Positions 1-6,641 of a stretch of DNA of 7,507 nucleotides are shown here, piece after piece. Each line of letters opens with the position of its first letter. Within the stretch, counting starts at the first letter, position 1. The notes under the pieces are model-generated. The model worked only from the letters and a program-made list of their open reading frames with translations. It was not told the origin of the DNA and searched no databases. The position numbers and the translations under genes were made by a program. Source of the DNA: Clostridiales bacterium (GTDB lineage: Bacteria; Bacillota; Clostridia; Saccharofermentanales; Saccharofermentanaceae); the NCBI GenBank assembly GCA_003543635.1, contig DNAE01000082.1:7954-15460 (forward strand), in the 5' to 3' direction.

Positions 1-270
1 ATTGAGGAAAGGTCCCTCCAGGTGGATCCCCAGGATCTCGGAATACTCTCCTCCCTCCGCCTCAAGTTCGGCCTTCGCCGCGGATACCGCCTCGAAGACC
101 CTTTTGATATCATCCTCCGCCAGGGTCATGGTGGTGGGACAAAAGGAGATCACACCGTCCCTTCGCAGGGAACGGGACAGGAGCTTTATCCCCTCGGGAT
201 CGGCATCGGAAACGTCAACTCCGTATGCCCCGTGTATATGCGTATCGACAAATCCCGGTATATCCATCAT
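1..270 (-). CDS. NagA-like N-acetylglucosamine-6-phosphate deacetylase / amidohydrolase, 5' part only
   Basis: The visible 90 residues are the N-terminal portion; the gene runs off the left edge. The reading frame contains PGFVDTHIHG (residues 5-14), the metal-binding HxH motif of the amidohydrolase superfamily, then FCPTTMT (about 44-50) and HLEGPFLN (83-90), the signature of NagA in which the Glu is a metal ligand. NagA removes the acetyl group from GlcNAc-6-phosphate in the cytoplasm, feeding amino-sugar breakdown or cell-wall recycling. HxH suggests the two-metal type rather than the E. coli type. Family members normally carry about 50 residues before the PGF motif; here only four do, and an in-frame stop at 292-294 rules out a longer start. 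The start ATG at 268-270 shares its A with the upstream gene's stop (TGATG) and has no visible Shine-Dalgarno, so translation probably depends on reinitiation. A second ATG follows at 265-267. The family call is fairly secure; the exact substrate is not. Confidence 0.82.
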   Translation of the reverse strand, partial: MMDIPGFVDTHIHGAYGVDVSDADPEGIKLLSRSLRRDGVISFCPTTMTLAEDDIKRVFEAVSAAKAELEAEGGEYSEILGIHLEGPFLN

Positions 271-674
271 CAGCCGAAGGGGGAAGCGAGATTATCGACC
301 GCCTCTTGGAAAGCCTCCACGGATTCCTCAAGGCCGTTTATGGAATTATTAAGGGCTTCGAAATCCACGGAATCGATCTTGGACATGGTATTGTTAAGGT
401 CCTCCGTCGCCTGGACCGTCAGGTCGTCCACATTCCGGACTATTCCTCCCAGGTCCGCCTCCTGTATCTCCGCGGAGATCTCCTGGATCTTCGTAAGGGA
501 TGCGGTGGTCTGATTATAGATGCTGTCTATCTTTGGCTTTATGAAGGCAACAAAACCTATCGCCGTGATGGCCACCGCCGCGATACATACCGTGGAGGTA
601 AGGGACAGATAAAACCTCATCCTCTGGTACTTAATGAGTTTCTTGTTTACCTCTTCCTGATTCGAATAGTCCAT
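270..674 (-). CDS. small membrane-anchored coiled-coil protein, function unknown
   Basis: I do not recognise a specific family. The 134-residue product has a basic N-terminus (KKLIKYQRMR, about 11-20), one hydrophobic segment at about 22-45, and then a long helical, Ala/Leu/Ile/Asp/Glu-rich region from about 49 to 130 with spacing suggestive of coiled coil. The charge pattern favours N-terminus inside and the coil outside, but this is inference. The layout resembles DUF948/YtxG-like proteins and the helical stalks of chemotaxis receptors, without any signalling motif. Its ribosome binding site lies inside the last codons of dtd, with only two bases between the dtd stop and this ATG. Its own stop overlaps the start of the NagA-like gene. 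It is therefore an integral member of the operon and not a spurious frame. Confidence 0.82.
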   Translation of the reverse strand: MDYSNQEEVNKKLIKYQRMRFYLSLTSTVCIAAVAITAIGFVAFIKPKIDSIYNQTTASLTKIQEISAEIQEADLGGIVRNVDDLTVQATEDLNNTMSKIDSVDFEALNNSINGLEESVEAFQEAVDNLASPFG

Positions 675-676
675 AT

Positions 677-1138
677 TTACCTCCTTTTGATATTAAGGTC
701 TTCGGAATCTATTATCACCGTAAAGGGGCCGTCGTTTACGAGGCTGAGCTTCATGGAGGCGCCGAATACCCCCGTTCCCACGTTATCGTTCACGGCTCTC
801 ACCTTCTCCACCACCATGTCATACATCTTCTCCGCCATGGCGGGATCCGCGGCATTGATGAAATTGGGCCTGTTGCCCTTTCTCACATCAGCATAGAGGG
901 TAAACTGGGAAACGAGAAGGATACCTCCCCCCACGTCCCCCACGGAAAGGTTGGTCTTTCCCTCTCCGTCCTTGAATATGCGAAGGCCCGTGAGCTTGCT
1001 CACCATCTTATCGGCAACGGCTTCATCATCATCGGGACCTATGCCCACAAGGACCGCGAGGCCCTTTCCTATCTTCCCCGTAAGGACTCCGTCGGATATA
1101 ACGGAGGCTTCAGTAACTACCTGTACTACGAATCTCAT
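677..1138 (-). CDS. dtd: D-aminoacyl-tRNA deacylase
   Basis: Dtd hydrolyses the ester bond of D-amino acids, and of glycine mischarged on tRNA-Ala, protecting translation from wrongly charged tRNAs in the cytoplasm. The 153 residues match the usual length of about 145-150. Hallmarks are visible: the N-terminal strand MRFVVQVVTEASV, GLRIFKDGEGKTNLSV (about 51-66), the active-site motif SQFTLYADVRKGNRP (77-91), and the Gly-cisPro motif in NDGPFT (135-140), which is inserted into the partner subunit's active site of the homodimer. The start ATG at 1136-1138 overlaps the stop of the upstream M28-like gene as ATGA, and a GAAGGA-type ribosome binding site lies about seven bases upstream inside that gene. 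In many Firmicutes dtd follows relA; here it sits between a lipoprotein and a membrane-protein gene. All key motifs appear intact. Confidence 0.96.
   Translation of the reverse strand: MRFVVQVVTEASVISDGVLTGKIGKGLAVLVGIGPDDDEAVADKMVSKLTGLRIFKDGEGKTNLSVGDVGGGILLVSQFTLYADVRKGNRPNFINAADPAMAEKMYDMVVEKVRAVNDNVGTGVFGASMKLSLVNDGPFTVIIDSEDLNIKRR
679..686 (-). promoter_or_regulatory. ribosome binding site of the coiled-coil protein gene, embedded in the end of dtd
   Basis: On the minus strand this reads AAGGAGGT, a near-perfect Shine-Dalgarno. It spans the final Arg codons and part of the stop codon of dtd and sits about five bases before the ATG at 672-674. It fixes that start and shows the two genes are packed together. 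Confidence 0.8.
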
Positions 1139-2349
1139 GCGGCATCTTCCTTCTCCGACACCTCGGCAAGGCCTGCTTCAATGTCGGCCATGAGGGCATC
1201 ATACTCGTCGTGGGTCATGCCGTAATCGGAACCCTTCATCATGGACTCGAGGATAACATAGGAGATATTGTTTATCCTCACCTCCAGGATATCCGTTCCG
1301 TCCTCGCCGGTCAGCACCTCATCCAGGATCTCCGTGGAATCCAGGTAGGTACCCCTGATCTTTCCTCCGTACTCCTGGAGGTTAAGGTTCTTCGTCTCCT
1401 TTATGTCGTCAAGGTCGTTGAAGAAATAATCACAACTGTCGAAAAAGACAATGGGGATCCCGGCATCGTCGAAGGGCACGTAATCCGAGGGGTGATTGCT
1501 CACCTCCCTGAATATGTCATCCACGCCGTCTCCGTTGAGGTCGGCAATGATACCGGACTCATTGTAAAGGAGACTGAAGGAATTGACGGATGCCAGCATG
1601 CTGTCGTATGCCACGTCGTAAGCCTGATAGAGCTTTCTTCTCATGGCATACTTACGGGAAAGGTCAAGGGAATTAAGGCCCGAACTTGCGTATACCTTAT
1701 CTCCCCCGTATATGCTCTCGATGCAGTACATGACCTCTATGGAGGCCTGTTCCTCGGGTGTCAACGTGTTATAGAAGTTGCGGGCTCCCATGTAGTCCCA
1801 GGAGGACGCTCCGAAGGCCACAAGGATAACGTCGAATCCCAGCTTGTCGTATTCCTGTATCCTGGAGGCAATGGTCATGAGGACACCTATACCCGATGCA
1901 TTGTCGGATATTCCGTCGTAGGTGCAGTCCGAGGGGAGGTCCGTCGCGGCATAGGCGTTGTCGTAATGGGCGCCGATCACCACCGTCTTCCTGATCTCGC
2001 TTCCCGATCCGTCCTCATTCATCTCAATGAATCCGTCGCCCTCGATCCTGACGATGTAGTTGGCAGAGTAAGCTCCGTACATGTTGCTGAAGGTCTGCTT
2101 CTCCACCTCGTATCCCAGGCTCCGGAATTCCTGTTCGATCATCTCTCCCGCCTGCTCTTCCTGATCGGAAAAAGCCTTTCTGCAGGGATACTGTGCTGCA
2201 AGTTCCCTGGCAAAATCCGCACCGTATGTGCCGTAATCCGCAGGGAGCTTGGGAAGCGCATCCCCATCCGAGGAACAGGATGCAAAGGAGAGCATCAAAA
2301 TTGCCGCCGATGCTATTGCGGCAGCGGTCTTCAAAAGTCTTTCTTTCAT
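1135..2349 (-). CDS. M28 peptidase-like lipoprotein, probably lacking peptidase activity
   Basis: The 404-residue product has a lipoprotein signal peptide (hydrophobic 8-22, lipobox FASC with Cys25), so it should be anchored to the outer face of the membrane. The body has the M28 aminopeptidase fold: GAHYDN with His128, GISDNASGIG with Asp149, then a region matching the usual FGAEE-GLxGS motif and an AGIPIVFF motif at 296-303. M28 enzymes use two zinc ions held by His, Asp, Glu, Asp and His, with an additional catalytic Glu. Here the Glu-Glu pair reads Ser-Ser (GASSWDYMGA, 182-183), the Asp of the NLD motif reads Glu211 (CIES), and the SDH motif reads SDY (Tyr290). Only His128 and Asp149 are canonical. 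An insertion at 270-278 has an EF-hand/dockerin-like calcium-loop pattern. It overlaps both neighbours by ATGA. Fold assignment is good; loss of activity is inferred from alignment by eye. Confidence 0.88.
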   Translation of the reverse strand: MKERLLKTAAAIASAAILMLSFASCSSDGDALPKLPADYGTYGADFARELAAQYPCRKAFSDQEEQAGEMIEQEFRSLGYEVEKQTFSNMYGAYSANYIVRIEGDGFIEMNEDGSGSEIRKTVVIGAHYDNAYAATDLPSDCTYDGISDNASGIGVLMTIASRIQEYDKLGFDVILVAFGASSWDYMGARNFYNTLTPEEQASIEVMYCIESIYGGDKVYASSGLNSLDLSRKYAMRRKLYQAYDVAYDSMLASVNSFSLLYNESGIIADLNGDGVDDIFREVSNHPSDYVPFDDAGIPIVFFDSCDYFFNDLDDIKETKNLNLQEYGGKIRGTYLDSTEILDEVLTGEDGTDILEVRINNISYVILESMMKGSDYGMTHDEYDALMADIEAGLAEVSEKEDAA

Positions 2350-3437
2350 TTATCTTCTTCCCCGACGATCATCCTCAATCTGCTCTGCAAAATGGAGAGA
2401 GCCTCCTCCGAAGAGAGGGTGCGGACCACCCATCTTCCCTTATCGGAGTTCAAAAGATCCACGAGGATGATGTCCTTCTTTCCTTCCTTGACGATACGCT
2501 CCTTGAGCGTCTTATAGATCATCTTCTCCGAGACCCCCGTGAGCTTCACGGGAAGGCCCAGGACCCGGTATATCTTCTTAAGAGCCTCGGCTCTTCTGCC
2601 GTCCACGCAGGAAAGGAGGCTTAAGGCGAGGGCTTCACCCTCCGTATAGTTCATAAACCTGAAATAGCTCTCTATGGCATTGGCCAGCTCATCCCCGAGG
2701 GTCAGGAGCCTGCTGTCGGACCTCTCGATCCTCTGTCTCGATTCGTAAACGCGTCCCAGATATTCCCGGAGATCCGTGGGGGATTCCAGATCCAGGATAA
2801 GGGACGGCTCATCCAGGATGGCATATCTGATTATGGGAGCGTATCCGTTGGTCTTTATCTTCGCGGGTACCGTCTCCAGGAACGTGGGATCCGCAAGGAC
2901 TATATCCGGTTCAAAGGGTACCGACAGTTCGTCCTTATGGCCCGAGACATTGAGCCTTGCCCTGGAGGTTACGGAACCTTCCACCATGGCATTGAGGGTC
3001 GTGGGGACCGCCATAAAGCTTATGCCGGAATCAAGGACGTAAGCGGCAAAACCCGCGGCATCCAGGATACCTCCGCCGCCCAGGGCCACCAGCCAGTCAC
3101 AGGGACCGAAGCCGAAATCCGAGAGGTACTTGACGATCTCATCCACCACGGAGAGCCGCTTACCGGTATCGATATTCTGCAAAGGTATGAGTACGGGCTT
3201 TACTCCCCGCTCGATGAACTGGTTCTCGAACCGGTTATAGTAGTACCCGCTGACGGCACGGTCGGACACCACCGCGACCTTGAGATCTTCGGGGGCTCCC
3301 ACGTCCGTATGTTCCAGAATATAAGACGCGGCCTGATCGAACGCCACGCCCTTTCCGCAGTAACATTTGTATTTTCTGTCGCTTTTAAGTATATCCACGC
3401 CATATATAATATCATTTTCGTCGAAAAAGTGATACAA
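2346..3437 (-). CDS. 3-dehydroquinate synthase-fold (AroB-like) protein with altered active site
   Basis: The 363-residue product follows AroB throughout: an N-terminal NAD-binding half with VALGGGGILDAAGF (117-130), PTTLNAMVEGSV (145-156), an FEPDIVLADPTFLETVP block (175-191) and a helical C-terminal half with NAIESYF and EGEALALSLL. AroB converts DAHP to 3-dehydroquinate in the shikimate pathway using NAD and zinc. The zinc ligands of AroB align with Pro201 (GYAPIIRY for GxAEVIKY), Asp249 (LGD for LGH) and Glu266 (TEGEA for LHGEA); the second histidine is Asn253 and the GGK lysine is Arg159. The nucleotide-binding glycines and Lys168 remain. It is thus unlikely to be the cell's dehydroquinate synthase; related sugar or glycerol-phosphate dehydrogenase-like roles are possible. 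The start is uncertain: TTG at 3435-3437 lacks a Shine-Dalgarno, and GTG at 3396-3398 fits the usual AroB N-terminus as well. Confidence 0.85.
   Translation of the reverse strand: MYHFFDENDIIYGVDILKSDRKYKCYCGKGVAFDQAASYILEHTDVGAPEDLKVAVVSDRAVSGYYYNRFENQFIERGVKPVLIPLQNIDTGKRLSVVDEIVKYLSDFGFGPCDWLVALGGGGILDAAGFAAYVLDSGISFMAVPTTLNAMVEGSVTSRARLNVSGHKDELSVPFEPDIVLADPTFLETVPAKIKTNGYAPIIRYAILDEPSLILDLESPTDLREYLGRVYESRQRIERSDSRLLTLGDELANAIESYFRFMNYTEGEALALSLLSCVDGRRAEALKKIYRVLGLPVKLTGVSEKMIYKTLKERIVKEGKKDIILVDLLNSDKGRWVVRTLSSEEALSILQSRLRMIVGEEDK
3415..3427. promoter_or_regulatory. possible operator palindrome between the divergent units
   Basis: TTTTCG-T-CGAAAA is a perfect 6+1+6 inverted repeat. 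It lies just upstream of the candidate gltX -10 element, roughly where a -35 contact would be, and over the first codons of the AroB-like gene if that gene uses the TTG start. Such a short A/T-rich palindrome can occur by chance, so this is only a candidate. Confidence 0.2.
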
Positions 3438-3438
3438 T
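3430..3438 (+). promoter_or_regulatory. candidate extended -10 promoter of the gltX-glnS unit
   Basis: TGATACAAT fits the extended -10 pattern TGnTANAAT. Transcription would begin around 3445, giving a leader of about 38 bases before the gltX ATG. No good -35 hexamer lies 17 bases upstream, which is acceptable for an extended -10. An alternative is the exact TATAAT at 3405-3410, which also lacks a clear -35. The region is visibly A/T-rich compared with the flanking genes. The leader is too short for a T-box. Confidence 0.4.
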
Positions 3439-3482
3439 GCACGCTGTATGTATTTTTAAATAAAGGACGGACATTTGACCTT

Positions 3483-4961
3483 ATGAAGATCAGGACAAGA
3501 TTTGCACCGAGTCCCACCGGTTTCATGCATGTGGGAAACCTTAGGACCGCCCTCTATGAATACCTCACCGCCAAACACGAAGGCGGAGACTTTGTCTTGA
3601 GGATAGAGGACACCGACCAGGAGAGATTCGTGGAAGGAGCTACGGATGTAATCTACAACACCCTGAAGACCGCGGGCATCACCCACGACGAGGGTCCCGA
3701 CATCGGCGGAGACTACGGTCCCTATGTACAGAGCGAGAGGCTTTCCATGTATAAGCCCTATGCCGAGAAACTCGTGGAGGAGGGAAAGGCCTATTACTGC
3801 TTCTGCAGCAAGGAGCGTCTCGACGAGCTGCGAAAGAGCGCCAAGGAAGGCGAAGTCATCGGCTACGACAGACACTGCAGAGATCTCTCCCCCGAGATCG
3901 TAAAGAAGAACCTTGAGGCGGGACTCCCCTATGTCATCAGGCAGAAGGTTCCCCTCACCGGCGAATCCACATACCATGACCTCGTATACGGAGATATAAC
4001 CATCCCCAACGAAGAGCTGGACGACCAGATCCTCATCAAGGCGGACGGATTCCCCACATATAACTTTGCAAACGTCATCGACGATCACACCATGGGAATA
4101 ACCCACGTGATCAGAGGTTCCGAATACCTCTCCTCCACCCCGAAGTACAACGCCCTCTACGACGCCTTCGGATGGGAGATCCCCACATATATCCATCTTC
4201 CCCTCATCATGGGAAAGAGCCTGGACGAGAACGGAGAGGTCGTGGTATCGAAGCTCTCCAAGCGTCACGGCAGCACGGGATTCGAAGATCTGGTCAAGGA
4301 CGGTTACCTCCCCGAGGCGATCATCAACTACATCGCCCTTCTGGGATGGGCCCCCGCAGGTGAATACGAGAACAGGGAGATCTTCTCCATGGAGGAGCTC
4401 ATCAAGGCCTTCGATATCAACGGCATATCCAAGTCCCCCTCCGTATTTGACTACGACAAGCTCCTCTGGGTGAACGCCGAATACATAAAGGCCATGGACT
4501 TCGATACCTTCGTAGCCCATGCAAAGCCCTACTTCGACGGTTACGGAATAACCGAAGACAAGTATCCCCTCCTCGAGGAGATATTGAAGCCCAGGATCAC
4601 GAAGTTCTCCCAGATCACCGAGAAGCTTGCTTTCCTTTCCGAGTATCCCGACTTCGACCTCGCCCTTTTCGAGCACAAGAAGAGCAAGTCCACCGCGGAA
4701 ACTTCCGTCGACGCCCTTGAGGCCGCCATCCCTCTCCTTCAGGAGACCGACTGGAACAGGGAGTCCCTCTCCGAGGCACTTACATCCCTGGCAGCTTCCA
4801 AGGAAGTCAAGAATTCCGTCATAATGTGGCCCGTAAGGATCGCGGCTGCAGGTGTGGCGGTAACCCCCGGCGGCTGCGCGGAAGTCCTTATCCTCCTGGG
4901 TAAGGAAACTGCCCTTGACCGCATGAACAAAGCACTCAACAGATTGAAAGGAAACTTGTGA
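3483..4961 (+). CDS. gltX: glutamyl-tRNA synthetase
   Basis: This class I synthetase charges tRNA-Glu with glutamate in the cytoplasm. The 492 residues are a typical length. The start RFAPSPTGFMHVGN contains the HIGH-type ATP motif (16-19), followed by LRIEDTDQER, and the KMSKS-type loop is KLSKRHG (257-263). A zinc-binding-like insertion, CFC at 106-108 and Cys132, is present, although the position of the fourth ligand (His in E. coli) is Asp134. The C-terminal half is the helical anticodon-binding domain. I chose ATG 3483 because the product then begins at the family's normal N-terminus; the frame stays open upstream for about 180 codons only because it mirrors the AroB-like gene. The ribosome site is weak (AAAGGA, about 15 bases upstream). 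The stop is one base before glnS, so the two are co-transcribed. Confidence 0.97.
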   Translation: MKIRTRFAPSPTGFMHVGNLRTALYEYLTAKHEGGDFVLRIEDTDQERFVEGATDVIYNTLKTAGITHDEGPDIGGDYGPYVQSERLSMYKPYAEKLVEEGKAYYCFCSKERLDELRKSAKEGEVIGYDRHCRDLSPEIVKKNLEAGLPYVIRQKVPLTGESTYHDLVYGDITIPNEELDDQILIKADGFPTYNFANVIDDHTMGITHVIRGSEYLSSTPKYNALYDAFGWEIPTYIHLPLIMGKSLDENGEVVVSKLSKRHGSTGFEDLVKDGYLPEAIINYIALLGWAPAGEYENREIFSMEELIKAFDINGISKSPSVFDYDKLLWVNAEYIKAMDFDTFVAHAKPYFDGYGITEDKYPLLEEILKPRITKFSQITEKLAFLSEYPDFDLALFEHKKSKSTAETSVDALEAAIPLLQETDWNRESLSEALTSLAASKEVKNSVIMWPVRIAAAGVAVTPGGCAEVLILLGKETALDRMNKALNRLKGNL

Positions 4962-4962
4962 T

Positions 4963-6621
4963 ATGGCAGGAAGCAATTTCATACATGACATAATCGACGA
5001 AGAGCTCGCGGAAGGCGGACGTTGTTACGGTAAGAAGGTCCACACCAGGTTCCCTCCCGAACCCAACGGATATCTTCATATCGGACACGCCAAGGCACTG
5101 GAGATCGACTTCGGGACGGCCGAGAAGTACGGCGGTCTTTGCAACCTCCGCATGGACGACACCAACCCCACCAAGGAGGACGAGGAGTACGTCGATGCCA
5201 TCAAGGAGGATATCAAGTGGCTGGGGCACGACTGGGGCGACAGATTCTTCTATGCCTCGGAGTACTTCGAGAAGATGTACGGATTCGCCGTGGAGCTCAT
5301 CAAGAAGGGCCTCGCCTACGTTTGCGAACTGACCCCCGAGCAGATGAAGGAGATGCGCGGCGATACCACCACCCCCGCCAAGAGCCCCTTCCGCGACCGC
5401 CCCGTCGAGGAGAGCCTGGATCTTTTCGCCAGGATGAGGGCCGGTGAGTTCGAGGACGGTAAGATGACCCTCAGGGCCAAGATAGATCTTGCCTCCGGTA
5501 ACTTCAACATGAGGGATCCCGTTATCTACAGGATAAACCGTCTTCCCCACCACAGGACCGGAAACGAATGGTGTATCTATCCCATGTACGACTTTGCACA
5601 CCCCATCGAGGATGCCCTGGAAGGAATAACCCATTCCCTCTGCTCCCTGGAGTTCGAGAACCACAGACCCCTCTACGATTGGGTAGTAAATAACATCTCC
5701 GTGGAAACGAAGCCCCGTCAGATCGAATTCGCAAGACTCGGCATCACCCACACTGTCCTCTCCAAGAGGAAGCTGCGTAATCTCGTGGAGACGGGAAAGG
5801 TCTCCGGATGGGACGATCCCAGGATGCCCACCCTCTGCGGTCTCAGGAGAAGGGGCTTCACCCCTGCTTCCATCAGGGAATTCCACGAGAAGAACGGCGT
5901 ATCCAAGGTCAACTCCGTGGTGGAGTATGCATTCCTGGAATACTGCCTCAGGGAAGATCTCAATAAGAATGCCATGAGAAGGATGGCAGTCCTCGATCCC
6001 GTGAAGCTCGTTATCGATAACTACCCCGAGGGTAAGACCGAGGAGTTCGAAGTGGAGAACAATCCCGAGAAGCCCGAGGACGGAACAAGGACCGTCACCT
6101 TCTCCAGGAATCTCTGGATCGAGAGGGACGACTTCATGGAGGAGCCCGCCAAGAAGTATTTCCGCCTCTTCCCCGGCAACGAGGTAAGGCTCAAGTCCGC
6201 CTATGTCATCAAGTGCACGGGCTGCGATAAGGACGAGAACGGAAACGTTACCTGCGTCCATGCGGAATACGATACGGAGAGCCGCGGAGGAAATACCGCT
6301 GACGGAAGAAGGATCAAGGCCACCATCCACTGGGTGGATCAGGAGACTGCCGCCGATGCGGAGATCAGGCTCTACGACCGTCTCTTCACCATCGAATCCC
6401 CCGATCTTGCGGATGTAAACTATCTGGATTACATCAATCCCGATTCCCTTACGGTCCTGAGCAATGCAAAGGTGGAAAAGGCACTCACCGAATGTAAGAA
6501 GGAGGACAGGTTCCAGTTCATGAGGCTCGGATACTTCTGCGCCGATAACAGGGACTCCTCTCCTGATCATCTGGTATTCAACAGGGCCGTATCGCTGAAG
6601 GACAGCTACAGACCCGAATAA
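4963..6621 (+). CDS. glnS: glutaminyl-tRNA synthetase
   Basis: GlnRS attaches glutamine directly to tRNA-Gln. The 552 residues match the E. coli enzyme's length of about 554. Visible motifs are RFPPEPNGYLHIGHAKA (HIGH at 39-42), LRMDDTNPTKEDEEYV, the KMSKS-type VLSKRK (265-270), and DDPRMPTLCGLRRRG just after it. The C-terminal part, from about residue 335, is the two beta-barrel anticodon-binding region, including a well-conserved ATIHWV stretch. The start ATG follows the gltX stop after one base, with GAAAGGAAA lying inside the end of gltX as ribosome binding site. Bacterial glnS is generally regarded as acquired from a eukaryotic line; many Firmicutes lack it and make Gln-tRNA through GatCAB. 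Its presence implies direct Gln-tRNA formation here and probably a GluRS that does not charge tRNA-Gln. The codons avoid TTA, CTA and TCA, as in gltX, consistent with high expression. Confidence 0.97.
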   Translation: MAGSNFIHDIIDEELAEGGRCYGKKVHTRFPPEPNGYLHIGHAKALEIDFGTAEKYGGLCNLRMDDTNPTKEDEEYVDAIKEDIKWLGHDWGDRFFYASEYFEKMYGFAVELIKKGLAYVCELTPEQMKEMRGDTTTPAKSPFRDRPVEESLDLFARMRAGEFEDGKMTLRAKIDLASGNFNMRDPVIYRINRLPHHRTGNEWCIYPMYDFAHPIEDALEGITHSLCSLEFENHRPLYDWVVNNISVETKPRQIEFARLGITHTVLSKRKLRNLVETGKVSGWDDPRMPTLCGLRRRGFTPASIREFHEKNGVSKVNSVVEYAFLEYCLREDLNKNAMRRMAVLDPVKLVIDNYPEGKTEEFEVENNPEKPEDGTRTVTFSRNLWIERDDFMEEPAKKYFRLFPGNEVRLKSAYVIKCTGCDKDENGNVTCVHAEYDTESRGGNTADGRRIKATIHWVDQETAADAEIRLYDRLFTIESPDLADVNYLDYINPDSLTVLSNAKVEKALTECKKEDRFQFMRLGYFCADNRDSSPDHLVFNRAVSLKDSYRPE

Positions 6622-6627
6622 AACACA

Positions 6628-6633
6628 AGGGAG
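6628..6633 (+). promoter_or_regulatory. ribosome binding site that decides the DUF975 gene start
   Basis: AGGGAG lies only two bases before the ATG at 6636 but eight bases before the ATG at 6642. The second spacing is normal and the first is too short, so 6642 is the likelier start. Confidence 0.6.
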
Positions 6634-6641
6634 ATATGGAA

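Noticed and set aside
1135..2349. Pseudogene status for the M28-like gene because of missing catalytic residues
   Set aside because: The frame is intact over 404 residues, the signal peptide and lipobox are sound, and both ends are coupled to neighbours, so it appears maintained.
1210..2517. 435-codon plus-strand open frame across the M28-like gene
   Set aside because: It is codon-aligned with the M28-like gene on the other strand, has no family resemblance, and runs through a real gene junction.
2346..3437. Glycerol-1-phosphate dehydrogenase (EgsA/AraM) instead of an AroB-like protein
   Set aside because: The FEPDIVLADPTFLETVP and PTTLNAMVEGSV blocks match AroB better. EgsA cannot be fully excluded because the metal ligands are non-canonical for both.
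2937..3482. 182-codon N-terminal extension of GluRS
   Set aside because: It is a mirror of the AroB-like gene. GluRS homology begins exactly at the ATG at 3483, and the candidate promoter lies inside the extension.
3438..3482. T-box or other riboswitch leader before gltX
   Set aside because: The interval is only 45 bases, too short for a T-box, and no specifier or antiterminator structure is visible.
3456..4991. 511-codon open frame antisense to gltX
   Set aside because: It is aligned codon for codon with gltX and stays open because gltX avoids TTA, CTA and TCA. The product has no recognisable motif and is rich in Val, Gly and Leu, as expected of a mirror frame.
4936..6570. 544-codon open frame antisense to glnS
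   Set aside because: Same explanation: it is codon-aligned with glnS, which carries all GlnRS motifs on the plus strand.
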